Shown: positions 48,351 through 59,128, counted from the first letter of the stretch. The stretch is DNA of 64,000 nucleotides from Clonostachys chloroleuca (GCA_037952775.1 JBANAY010000003.1:6448001-6512000), one strand, 5' to 3'. Notes: generated by a model from the sequence alone, not told the origin. Numbers and translations are program-made.

Positions 48351-49798
48351 CTATTCAACAGAACTAAGCGGGCTAGTTGGCTCAGGAATCTCTACCCCTT
48401 CCCGACGAAAAACGCGTTTCCCATATTTCCATACTTCATCAATAAGTAGCTGAGAAGTACCATTGTCTGTTTTTATCTCTGAGAAGATTGCGAGGTCTGC
48501 ATCAGCACCGGATGCTAGTGACCCCTTGGTTCCTTCAACGCCCAGCATGGCTGCGGGCGTGCTGGTCACGCTTTTCAAGGCTTGAGGGACAGAAACCCCT
48601 GACCATTCCAGAAAGTTGTTGACACACTCAACGAGTGTGATGGAGCTAAATTTTCAGATGTGTAAGTCACCATGAATAGTTACGACCTCTAGAGAATCAT
48701 ATGACTCACCTTCCGGCGATCTTGTCGGTGCCTTCAAGCCGCAATGTAGGGCCGGTTTTGATGATTTTGCTCGACATCGCCATTTTCCCAGGGGTATGCA
48801 CCGTCAGGGAGACCAACCAAGTGCATGGCATCCGTCACCAAGATACACCCTTCTGGGTGCGCATTATACGCGATCTTGATGACTGTGGGATGTAGATGAA
48901 TGCCATCAGCAATGATGCCAAAGTACGGCCTAGGTGATTTTTCAGCAATGCCCAGCACCCCAAAGATACCCGGATTCCGATGATGTAGCGGCCGCATGGC
49001 ATTGAAGAGATGCGTTATCATGGTTGCTCCCACAGACACAGCACTTGAAGCTTCCTCGTATGTGGAATCGGAGTGTCCGATAGAAACAATGATGCCTCGC
49101 TCGCGTAGTTTGGGGATGAGGGCGAGCATGTTTCCAAGTTCAGGAGCGAGTGTGATTTTCTTAATAGCGGATGTTCCAGAACCCGGTCCTCCGAGATTCT
49201 CCCTGCCATAGCAAGACTCGATATCAGCAAAGCTGTTGGCTTCGAGAAGGACATTCACATCGTGAATACCGTTCTTTCTCGGGTTTAGAAACGGTCCCTC
49301 AACGTGGGATCCAAGTGACTCTGCCCCATGGTCGCCAACGCGAGGGCTATTAGGGCGAAGAAAAGGGAGTGCCTGCATTTGTTAACAATGTTAATGAGAT
49401 GATCAACCGAAGCATAAGCTCACCTTCTGATATAGCGTCGGCTTCTGGCTGGTGAGAGTAGGAACATAAGAGGTTACACCAGTCTGAACTAACTTCCGAT
49501 TCACTTCTGCGATGGATTTGGCATACGATGACCCTTCGGGGGCTGTAGAGAAGTTGAAGCCAAAAGCCCCGTTCAGCTGCACATCAATCAGGCCGGGAGA
49601 GATTATTCGTCCCTCAAGGTCGATCACTTCATCGGGAAGAGTCTGGTTGTCGAAGAACGCTGCCTGGCTGGAGAGAATAGTCCCAGTCTCAGAGCTCACC
49701 CAAAGATCCTCAAAGACGAACCTGTCATTCCGGACCAGGCGACAGTTGGTAAACTTGACAATGCCACTTGACTTTGGCGCGTAGAGTTGTCCAGGCAT
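48351..49798 (-). CDS. nagA: N-acetylglucosamine-6-phosphate deacetylase, with apparent +1 frameshift
   Basis: Hydrolyses GlcNAc-6-P to glucosamine-6-P and acetate in the cytosol. Exons are 49424-49798, 48710-49372 and 48351-48645, with two GT-AG introns. Conserved NagA elements are SHVEGPFL (His148, Glu150), IGHSDSTYEEA (His225), THLFNAM (His246), ADGIHLHP (His284) and LVTDAM (catalytic Asp306), plus the C-terminal GADADLAIF. Between WENGDVE and KIIKTGPTLRLEG, at about 48769-48778, the frame shifts by one base. The exon sum is also one over a codon multiple. An intron cannot explain it, because the only AG/GT pair gives 32 nt. If real, the protein ends at 48734 without its last roughly 125 residues. 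The gene faces the secreted hydrolase and shares its strand with anmK and murQ. Confidence 0.85.
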
Positions 49799-50990
49799 AT
49801 CTTCGTATTGTAAATTGCTGAGAGAACAAAAGATTCGATTTTCAACTGGCCCTGAGTGTACAAGTAGGCTTTGGTTGTAGGGTTTCTTGATACTGGAGGG
49901 CGTATATGCAATGCAATAGTTATCAAATAACAATGAAGCTACTAGACCTTGCCACACATTCAGCATATGTGGCTGGCGGCTCGCTATGAATTGTATAACG
50001 AAGTGCCGGCATTCTCCACTGAGATTAGATCGACATGAAACGTAGCATCCAAGCAAACGTCTTATCCAAATCATGGAAATCCCAATGGCTCCAATTTCTT
50101 TCCATGAAGACTTGGCTCCCGTATGTACGCCGATTGGCCATGAAATGGGTCCCAATGATGGGTCGAGGGCGGATTTTCCGTCACGCGACCCTGAGTCATG
50201 GCTATGCCTCTTGACTAATTCTAGTAATGTCAATATCATCAGTGAAGGGGATAATACACAGACGATTGTACTGGTTAGCCTGACTCTATCATCGGGTTCT
50301 CCGCGGCGAATAGCCCACGGGATTTCCGGCTCCCCACTATACCTCGCTAAGATGCTTAGGAGGCTGCGACATACGTAGCCTCTTATTATTTAGCTGCTAG
50401 AAGGGCAAATTAGACAGAGCGTATCTAAGCGAACGACACGCTGGAGTTAGCTAGGTTGAGAGGGAAAAAGAAGCAGAACAACGCTATACCTATGATCTTC
50501 ATGTACGTAGGTGTACCTAATGATTGCCCCCACTCCAAAAGATATGAGGGTTGATCCGAAAGAGAGTCATAAAATGTTGTTCCTGATGTGGGAAATACTC
50601 TGAAGTCAATATATAGGTCAATTTTAGGACTGTCAAAGAAGAAATGAGGATTTGTTGTGGGTAAATATACCTGAGGTTAGAAGCCAGCCTATGTCATGGT
50701 ATACTCTGTTAGAACGGTGAGACTCAATGTTGTAAGCAGCCGAATAGTGATCATTGAGACTTTCTTGTAGTAGATGGGTATTTAGCAAAATCCATTTCTT
50801 GCAGATGCACATCTGAAATAATCACTTGCATAGAAACAATTAACATATCATTTCCGAGCGAGATCTCACCATAAAGAACCAATGTTCCTGCAAAACCATC
50901 TGCCAACGCCTTACTTTGTCTAATCTGATGACTTTGATATAGAGATACAACTCGGTATTGTGACTAACTTCTGAACTGAGCTGAACGTGT
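49799..50990. other. nagA promoter and anmK 3' region
   Basis: 1.2 kb. It contains a CGG-N5-CCG site at 50293-50303. The open frame continuing upstream of the nagA start has no conserved content. Confidence 0.45.
50293..50303 (-). promoter_or_regulatory. CGG-N5-CCG site, nagA promoter
   Basis: The reverse strand reads CGGAGAACCCG, 495 bp upstream of the nagA start. It shares GAACCCGATG-type flanking bases with the regulator-promoter site (CCCGATG in both). Confidence 0.6.
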
Positions 50991-52475
50991 TTACATTTGA
51001 ATACGCCCCAACACTCCGTTTTCCAAGAACCCTTCACTTTTAGCCACAATCTCGATAATCTGCCGATAATTCTCACCAGGTGTGATGACCCCCATGACAG
51101 CAGGCTCTGTAGACTCTGAATCATCCGCAAGTGGAACAGTGCGGCCACTAATTGACAGAAACCCCAATAGCCCAAACATGACGGCCTCCTTCGCGTTTGG
51201 CTCAATCTTGGTGGGTGCCTCGCTGAGCCTGGTCACTCGGCTAGCAGGAAAGCGTGTTTGCAGGTGCTTCATAATGTTTGGGTTGTATGCACCACCGCCA
51301 CAGATGTATATTTCATCGATTGTCTTGCCCTTTTCAAGGTGAGGCACGACGTATTGCTCGTACGCGCGGGCGATCGACTCGGCAGTGATTCTTGTAATAG
51401 TGGCAATGATGCCTTGAGAGCTCATGTGGCGAGATCTCATCTTTTCAACGAGTGCTCGTGCGACATCATCCGAAAAGAGCTCTCGCCCTGTTGTTTTGGG
51501 TGGTTTGACTTGAAAGTAAGGCTCTCCGGCTAGGTAGTTGTTGACAACCTCTTCATCGATCTCGGACTCTCCCTGCAATCCAAGTGCTCCATCTTTGTCG
51601 AAATGGGCCTCGCCGTTACTTATGATTCTCATTGCCGCATCTATGAAGACATTTCCCGGGCCGGTGTCAAATGATAGATAAGTTGGGCGGGACTTTTCCG
51701 TACTTGATTTCTTAGCTGGCAACACACTTGCGTTTCCTGTAAATCTATCAGTTAATGATGCTCCATCTATTTTCACACGGTGCTTTTATACACACCTATG
51801 CCGCCTATGTTTTGGCTGATACGTGTCAGCTCAGGATGGGAGAGGAGGCAGGCCTCGAAGAACCCAGCAAGTGGTGCTCCCTGACGCCCTGCAGCCAATT
51901 CGGCAACGCGAAAACCGCTGACCACTGTCCTGATTTCAAGTTGCTTAGTTAGAACATGTATTCAACAAAGACGGAGAGAAAGAAAGATTAGGTAACTTGC
52001 TTCTTTGTCTTGTGGGCGATGACGGCAGGCTCTGCCATCTGGAGGGTCGAGCGATGCTCTCCAAGCGGTTGGTGCCATAATGTCTGCCCATGGCTGGCAA
52101 TGAGGTCAACGTGAGCCAAGTCAATTCCAGATTCTATGACTGCGCGGGAGAACTCGCGGCCGAGCGCGAAGTTGAGATCGCATACTTCAGCAAGAGACGT
52201 TGCGGCCTCTTTTTCATTGGGCCGACATAAGCGGAGGACTTGATTTCGGATAGCAGGGTTGACAGGTATCTCTACATAAGACAGCAGATCGATGTGCACA
52301 TCGTTCGATGATGGGATAGTTGAGATCCGACAATATGCAACGTCGATGCCTGTTGCAATAGTTTAGCTGAGTTGCTTGATACAAAGCAGATGCCAGCTCA
52401 CTAACCATCAATGCTTGTCCCGCAGTTGAGGCCCAGCACGTTAAGCGATAGCATGTCGGATGTAGGCAAGGTCAT
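50991..52475 (-). CDS. anmK: anhydro-N-acetylmuramic acid kinase-like protein
   Basis: 432 residues in four exons: 52406-52475, 52001-52349, 51796-51929 and 50991-51736, an exact codon multiple. Bacterial AnmK hydrates and phosphorylates 1,6-anhydro-MurNAc to MurNAc-6-P. Family motifs are [12 protein letters not shown] (residues 15-26; bacterial MSGTSxDG), [38 protein letters not shown] and [12 protein letters not shown]. Two points are odd. Intron 2 appears to be GC-AG (donor GCAAGT), giving the smooth [13 protein letters not shown]. And Glu150 occupies the position of the bacterial catalytic Asp (DxAxGGQG), with Arg155 replacing a Gly. The sequence is longer than the roughly 370-residue bacterial enzyme. 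ATG 52475 is chosen; ATG 52454 is possible. It lies between nagA and murQ on the same strand. Confidence 0.88.
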
Positions 52476-53049
52476 TTCCAGAGTTTGTTTCACAAAGAGG
52501 GCTGCGAACCGTTTTGTCTCTACTGCCGAGATAAAGCTTTACCCGTATCTCAGGACTGATCCTGTTCTCATCTTACCACGTCTACATGTATTGAGGAGAT
52601 GAGTAGATCAAGTTGATATACGCCTGCCAGGGAACAGGATGTTCATGGTCAAGTCTCGTGTGAAAATCAAGTCTCGAGCTTAATCCGGATCTGGCCCGGT
52701 TTGCGGCTAACTTGGTGGTTGGCGGGTCTGCCAGTTGTACGGAGAACCCGAAGTCTTTCGCGTCACGAGACCTCCTCTCCTCGATTGAGTTCTAGCGAAA
52801 ATGAGATAAGCTCCCAAATGGTTCGGTCATTGATGAAGCCTGCTCCACACTACTACAAGTCAATTGTCGCATGAAGACAGACATTGAAACGAGCCTGGCC
52901 CTCAGCCTCGAGAGTTCTAGTCGGGACATCGCTTATTCTTGAGGCCGTTGGAGGACAAAGTATTTCAAAATTAGTTGCAAATGATATTATCTATGTCTCG
53001 TCTAGGCTAATGGATGCGAAAGGTGTCATGTCTATGCTAGCTCTAGGTA
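52476..53049. other. anmK promoter and murQ 3' region
   Basis: 570 bp holding the anmK promoter with one CGG-N5-CCG site (52740-52750) and the murQ 3' end. No gene. Confidence 0.45.
52740..52750 (+). promoter_or_regulatory. CGG-N5-CCG site, anmK promoter
   Basis: CGGAGAACCCG, 265 bp upstream of the anmK start. Identical in its 11 bases to the nagA-promoter site. Confidence 0.65.
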
Positions 53050-54310
53050 CTATCTCATCTCCAGTGCAAGTCTCAATGATCCGTGGTAAGCCTCTAGCTT
53101 TGACCTACCCTCTTCCGGCGAACAGCCTAGAGTAGCTACTAGGATACTGAGCTTGACATGGCCATCGCAGTTGGCTAAGACTTGGTCTAGAACATCCTCT
53201 TTGTTGATATCAAGCGCTGCCGTAGATGGCACCACCATCCGAACAACGCGTCTTGCCCTGTCACGTAGCTTCTCGTTGGACATTTTCAAGTCCACCATCT
53301 ACCGATATTCAGTTAACCGATGCTGCTTGTTTTCATAGAGCAGAGAAATGTAACGTACCAAATTACCGAAAGTTTTCCCAATCTTGATTTGTGATCCAGT
53401 TGAGATCATGTTGAGTATCTACCAATGAGTCAGCGATAGAAAATACAGCCATGGATGCAGAGAGATTTGAGGCATAAGACTTACCATTTTTGTGGCCGTT
53501 CCAGCCTTGAGCCGAGTACTTCCTGTTACAACTTCGGGCCCTGTGACGCACTCAATCAGGACATCACAAAGTCCTTTCAACGAACTTGGCTGTACGCATG
53601 CCAGTCCAACCGTGGCAGCGCCAACGGAGCGGGCATATTTCAACCCTCCAAGCACATACGGAGTTCTTCCGGAGGAGGCAATCCCAACGACAACGTCGTC
53701 CTTACTCAGCGTTGGTGTCAAGCGGATGAGGTCAGCCGCGCCATCTGGTTCGGAGTCTTCAGCGCCTTCGACCGCGTTTCGAATTGCATGATCGCCGCCT
53801 GCAATCAACCCAATGAATTGATTCAGCGGTGCTGAGAAAGTCGGGGGGCTGAAAACCAATTGCTCTACCAGTCAACCCAAAGTGTTCCATAGCTGGGATA
53901 ACAAATGTATTGTAGCATCAGTACTCACATCTCGGAGGCGTCCAAGACTCCTAAGCTAACAGCATTCAATACTTAGTAGGGGCGTGAAATCGACACGGAG
54001 CTCTTGTCTTACCGCCCACTCGTCCCAGCGCCAATGTAGATGACGCGTCCGCCTACCAACAGCCGGGGCACAATCATGTCGATCGTGGCTGCGATCTGCG
54101 GCAGGCATTTCTGCACAGCCTTGGAGACTGTTGCGTCCTCTTCATTGATCACCTCTGTGGCATGTTAGGAATGCCCCATTGTGCTCGTGTGATTTCGATC
54201 ATTTCTTCAGTGGAGGACGCACCGCAGAGACGAGTAGTTGACACAATGTCAATGTCCCATGTCTTAGAGTTCTTTTGCTCCGTCTGGAGGTCCGCCAGGC
54301 TCGAAGGCAT
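53050..54310 (-). CDS. murQ: N-acetylmuramic acid 6-phosphate etherase
   Basis: Cleaves the D-lactyl ether of MurNAc-6-P to give GlcNAc-6-P and D-lactate. 309 residues in six exons: 54223-54310, 54013-54154, 53929-53955 (27 bp), 53485-53848, 53359-53418 and 53050-53298; the sum is an exact codon multiple. SIS-domain and etherase motifs are VINEEDATV, VIYIGAGTSGRLGVLDASE, GLIAGGDHAI, AVEGAED, VVVGIASSGRTPYVLGGL, GPEVVTGSTRLKAGTATK and NLMVDLKMSN. Glu85 and Glu116 match the two catalytic glutamates of E. coli MurQ (83 and 114). The C-terminal helix bundle (KEDVLDQVLANCDGHVKLSIL) is complete. MPSSLADLQTE is chosen as the start because bacterial enzymes begin similarly; in-frame ATGs at 54355 and 54415 exist. 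Divergent from the transporter. Confidence 0.93.
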
Positions 54311-55427
54311 TGTGTCAAGTCCAGGGGGCGGAGGGACAAGAGGAGAAAGAATCATGCAAGCGGCGGGGGCGAAGATGGAGAACCAATGCCGGCCTCTTGT
54401 GAAGCATGCAGCCAAGGACGTGAGGAAAGATACTGGATAAAATCGAGATAGGATATAAAGAGAGTCTCAGATTTGGTGTCTTCGCACACACATCGGTTGT
54501 TCGTACGTACAATAAGATAAGATGGAATTAGCCGCCTCCTTTCCAGGGTAAAATCGCAGCTTGGACTTGAAATCCGGTCACCCGGAAGCTTGTTTTCGGA
54601 TGACCAGGTTCGATAAATGAAAACAATGAATCTTCCTGGAAGAAAAGACGGGTTTTCCGGAGGGTAGTGGGGCCCGCGGCAGAGAATATCGTCTCGCCAT
54701 GTCGGACAACCCGGCACTACTCGTTTGGTACACAGTCTCGACCAGCTTTATACAATCAATTATTTTCAGGGTGCCGAGGTAAATTTGCGGGTTCCCTGGG
54801 CCAGCAATTAGCTTTGTACACTTACGTAAAGAGCGTGATTCTCTTTATGCAAGGAACAAGATCAAATTAGTAAGGCGACATCACGTTGCCATATCCGCGG
54901 GGAAATAGGGGTTACATGCGGGGAAAGACTTCCAAAGATGCATGATGATCCTTTGATGACACTTGCCACCAAGTTACTCTTATCATGAATGAAGATATCG
55001 TGGCCATGGGTTGTGGAGGCTCAATATCCTGGGGTGTTTACGTAGACTAGGACGCACCTCTCTTCGGGTGCATAATATGGGTTTCCACCAAACCAAACCA
55101 GCACCATTGATAAATTCTCAGGGAGCTACAAGGGATACTGGTGTACTGATAGCCAAGATACTTTATCCCCTCTGATTCGGCAATGAGTTGGTGTTAGCGT
55201 TGATAGCAGATTCTCGGCTGTGGGGTCAGTTTGGGGGACCCCAGTTTTAAGGTAGAACCGTTCCATTCCGCCCGAGTATTTAATCTTGAGCTCCAAAAAA
55301 GTCAGAGCCATGCAACCTCAACTTGTTCTCTTCAGTCTTCATCCTTTCTCCACGTCTCGATCCAGTAGAAAGTGCTATATTTCATTGCTCACAACTAAAT
55401 TTGGAGCTCTCATCACCTCTATCAGCA
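54311..55427. other. divergent promoter between murQ and the transporter
   Basis: 1.1 kb shared by murQ and the MFS gene. It contains a CGG-N5-CCG site at 54703-54713 and further CGG-rich words nearby (CCGGTCACCCGG at 54574-54585). Confidence 0.5.
54703..54713 (+). promoter_or_regulatory. CGG-N5-CCG site, murQ/transporter promoter
   Basis: CGGACAACCCG, 393 bp from the murQ start and 715 bp from the transporter start. Fits CGG-ANAAC-CCG exactly. Confidence 0.65.
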
Positions 55428-57481
55428 ATGGGTACCACGTTGCACAGCGTTCGTGTCGCCGTCTGGGGTGAAGCCCCAGATACTCCAGAGGAGCGCAAGG
55501 TGTGTCCATGCTCCCAATCAGTTGGGTCTGTAGATTCAATACTAATACCACATGCATTGTGAATAGCTTCTCCGGAAAATAGACTTTTTCATCCTAGTAA
55601 GCACTCTCTTCGGGATTACTCTCTTAAGAAGAACCAAATATTAACCAAGATACACAGACATACTGCTGCGTGGCGTTTTTCTTCAACTACCTCGGTATGA
55701 GCTTACGATTATCTGATGACTGACCTTGAACTTGTCTTATAATATTTCGACAGATCGCGCCGTGTTGGGAAATGCGTATGTGTCCGGCATGAAAGAAGAC
55801 ATCAACCTCACAGGCAATGAGTACAACATTCTGGTCACGGTTCTCTCTGTTGGATGTGGGTGCCATCTCCTGGCCGTTCTGAGCTCGAAGGTTGCTAACA
55901 GGTACGAAGACATTATCGGACAAGTTCCTCATGGCCTCATCATCCAGAAAGTTCGCCCACGCATATGGTTCCCGCTCATGACTCTTGTGTGGGCACTCCT
56001 CACCATGGCATGCGCAGCTTGTAACTCCTTCGGCCACCTCGTGCCTGTGCGATTTTTTCAAGGCATCGCTGAAGCATCGACCTACAGTGGCACACAGTAC
56101 ATCATCGGTAGTTGGTACAAGGGACCAGAGGTCGGAAAGCGAGTGGGCCTGTTTCAGGCTTCTGGAATGGTTGGGACAATGTTCGCTGGTATTCTTATGA
56201 CTGCCATTTATAATACCATGAACGGCGTCGCGGGGTTATCCGGTTGGAGATGGGTAAGTTTCATTCGAATTTTCTCTCCCACGGTCCGGGGACCGATTGC
56301 TCATCTAACGTGCTCCTCACCCAGTCTTTCATCATTGACGGCATCATCACCATCCCGGTCGCCGTCTTTGGATATTACTTTTTCCCCGACTTACCCGAGA
56401 CGACCCAGGCGTTTTACCTGAAGCCCCACGAGAAGCAGCTTGCACTATCGCGTCTACCCCCCAAGAACCCAGAGGGTCACAATATTGGCCCCTCTCTGAT
56501 CAAGAGGGTCCTTTTTGCGCCAAATTTGTGAGCCGTCCCACATCAACTTTCAAGATACGTGGTCGCTAATTGTTTTCTCAGTTGGATCTTTACCATTTTC
56601 TGGACCCTCGGAGGAGCCCTCGAAGCGTTCTCTACTCAGACCTGCATGGTCCTCTGGATGAAGGCATCCAAGCTCTTTACAGTCCCAGAGAATAACACCT
56701 ACCCACTGGGGATAACAGCCATTGGTAGATTTCCCCAAGTGTTTCTGTAGAGGACATGAAAACTAATTCTTTACTCTAGGCATCTTTCTCACGCTTTTGA
56801 CGTCCATCTTAATCGACGCCACAGGCGTTCATGGCCCGTACGGCTTGATTGCGTGCGGTGTTCAACTTGTCACTTGCGTAATTATTCTCTGTTGGGACCT
56901 TGTCGGCACCGAAGCCAAGATGGCTGGATTTTGTGAGTCTTGATAGAGCCCGTAATTTCATGCTAGTTGGAGCATTTGACTGATCGTCTTTGTCACTGTT
57001 AGATTTGGCCGGAACTGCCTACCTTATCCAGCCCGTTGTTTTCACGTGGGCTAACAAGATCCTCGCAAGAGATGGCGACGACGCTGCACGTGCTGTGATC
57101 CTATACGCAATGAATGGTGAGGCTCTTATGTGACTTTCTACTAGACTATCTGCTTATCTGGAATAGGGTCATCCTCGGTTCTGTTTTCTTTCTGGGGTAT
57201 CGCCCTTTACCCGGCCACTGACGCCGCCACAGTAAGTTCTTAGTCCCAGTGTCTATTTGAGGATAAACCCATACCTGACCTGTATTTCTCAGGGATTCCG
57301 GAAAGGTGCCATTGCTATGGTAGTTGTCTCCGTTCTCCTCGCCGCTTGGATTGGTGTCGTTTGGTGGCAGGATAGAAGGACTCAAGTGCCGGAAATTACT
57401 CAAGGCGAGCTTGAGACCAAGATTGAGGAAGGTGCAGAGATGGAAGTCATACCTACCAAAGATGGACATGCCAAGAATTAA
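55428..57481 (+). CDS. MFS transporter, anion:cation symporter (Dal5/Liz1-like) type
   Basis: 487 residues from eleven exons (55428-55499, 55567-55596, 55658-55694, 55754-55859, 55902-56253, 56325-56527, 56582-56724, 56780-56932, 57003-57116, 57167-57231, 57293-57481), an exact codon multiple. About twelve membrane helices. Family marks are FFFNYLDRAVLGNAYVSGM after helix 1, a QVPHGLIIQKVRPRIWFP loop, RFFQGIAEA and the central loop PDLPETTQAFYLKPHE (family P-x-T-x-x-W/F-L). The C-terminal tail is cytosolic and acidic. Relatives carry carboxylated solutes such as allantoate, nicotinate, pantothenate and biotin. MurNAc and its anhydro form also carry a carboxylate, so by context it may import one of them. 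Divergent from murQ. The fourth donor is slightly uncertain. Confidence 0.88.
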
Positions 57482-57921
57482 GAGGCTGTGGTTCGGAAGG
57501 TCAAAATACCGGCCGGTGGCTGATCTCTGTTCGTAACTTTGACTACTTACATAGGAGGAATCACGTAATCGATAAATAGCCACATTGGCTGCTTAATTTG
57601 TGGTGAACTATTCGTGGTATTTGTGGAGGGGCACTGGTGATGATCGCAACAGGGAATTTCGCGGATTGTATCATAAGACTTGATCTATGAGTTTGAAGTA
57701 TCATGCTGTACGAGGTCTGGTTATATGAAAGAGCAATCCGGTCTCCAAGTGTGTATTTTTACGATACAAGAAATATCATTATCATTTGGGCAAGGACCAA
57801 AATAGGCAAGAAATGCGAAAAAAAAAATCGAAAAAAAAAATAGAACACTTCAGATTTAAACTATTGATTGATTGCTGGGGAGTGGAATCTGACTTCTCAT
57901 AATCCTACCGTCATCGACCTG
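57482..57921. other. convergent 3' region between transporter and nagB
   Basis: 440 bp between converging genes. A-rich runs near 57816-57841 are T-runs on the nagB strand and may mark its terminator. No gene. Confidence 0.4.
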
Positions 57922-59128
57922 CTAAGCCTTAATCTCGATTCGCGAACTCATACTATCTAGAGTAGGCTCAGGAGTCACGGTCCTGGAAATCGGCCGAGAG
58001 AGCACTGGACTATTGGCACGAAGCAGATATGGTTGTACTTCAATGGGCTTGAGAGCCACCGGAGACTGTATCTGACCGTTACCGTTGGTGTCACTAGAGA
58101 CTGCTACACGCGCCCCTTTACGAAGGCTTCGGGGAGGAGCCTGATCAAAACCTTCTTCCCTAGCAACCTTTTCGATCGATTTGAAATACTTGATTTGAGT
58201 TGTTAGCGTTATGATCGACATGGCGTGTAGATGGCGGTTCCGAACCTTGACAGTCTTCACTTGCAGCTCGAGCGTCGCATCTTCGTCCGCAACCACCATG
58301 GAGTGTCTATGGAGCTGAAGGGCAGAAAGCGTCCACATGTGGTTCACACCGTTCTCAATGCACTTTTGCAGCGCTACTGCCTTGCGGGCTCCCAAGGCAA
58401 CTGTGACAACCTCCCTAGCATCCAAGATGGTCTGAACTCCAACGGTCAGTGCCATTTTTGGCACTTGGTTGACATCGTTGTCGAAAAACCTCGAGTTAGC
58501 CAATATAGTGTCATAGGCTAGGGTCTTCACGCGAGTGCGGCTGGCCAAGCTTGAGCCGGGCTCGTTGAAGGCAATGTGACCATCTTCGCCGATCCCCGCG
58601 AGGAACAGATCAATACCCCCGACTGCTTCGATTGCCGCTTCGAATTGAGAGCACTCTGATTCCAGATCTTCTGCATTACCATTTAGAATGTGAACATTCT
58701 CAGGTCTCACGTTCACGTGGGAGAAAAAATAATGCCACATGAAGGAATGGTAGCTTTGTGGGTGATCCCTCGGGATGCCGACATATTCGTCCTAGACGTA
58801 GGTTGTGGGTGAGAAAATAGCAAATATGAAGGAAGAAGCTTTCTTCCGCGTCAACGTACCATATTAAAGGTAATGACATGTTCAAATGATATCTACAGTA
58901 AAATTAGTTCAAGCCTCAGTTGAATAGAATGGTGCAAACTCGGCGTACCTCGCCGGCCTTGTGTTTTGCAGTCAGGATTCGGTACACCTCAATAGGACTA
59001 CTGCCAGTAGGGAGGCCTAACACAAAAGGACGCTCCAGGCTAGGGCCAAATTCTTTGATTCGTGTTGTTATATAGTTGGCCACGTATTCTGCCACTGAAG
59101 TCGAATCCTCGCGCACAATGAGTCTCAT
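57922..59128 (-). CDS. nagB: glucosamine-6-phosphate deaminase
   Basis: Converts glucosamine-6-P to fructose-6-P and ammonia. 360 residues; exons 58949-59128, 58860-58892 (33 bp) and 57922-58791, an exact codon multiple. Motifs are [13 protein letters not shown], the spliced [19 protein letters not shown] (Asp72 right after the second splice) and [15 protein letters not shown] (Asp141, His143, Glu148). The four catalytic residues fall at the same numbers as in E. coli NagB. A C-terminal extension of about 95 residues, rich in Ser/Pro with [15 protein letters not shown] at its start, is usual in fungal enzymes. It is the last step of the cluster. A (GAA)n run in the leader region (59161-59185) is a pyrimidine tract on its strand. 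Confidence 0.94.

Noticed and set aside
48740..48800. Micro-intron explaining the nagA frame change
   Set aside because: The only GT...AG pair that removes the shift is 32 nt, too short for fungal splicing.
51930..51996. GT-AG version of anmK intron 2
   Set aside because: Keeps frame but inserts QLEIR into a conserved stretch and places the acceptor on the branch point; the GC-AG form fits the family better. RNA evidence could reverse this.
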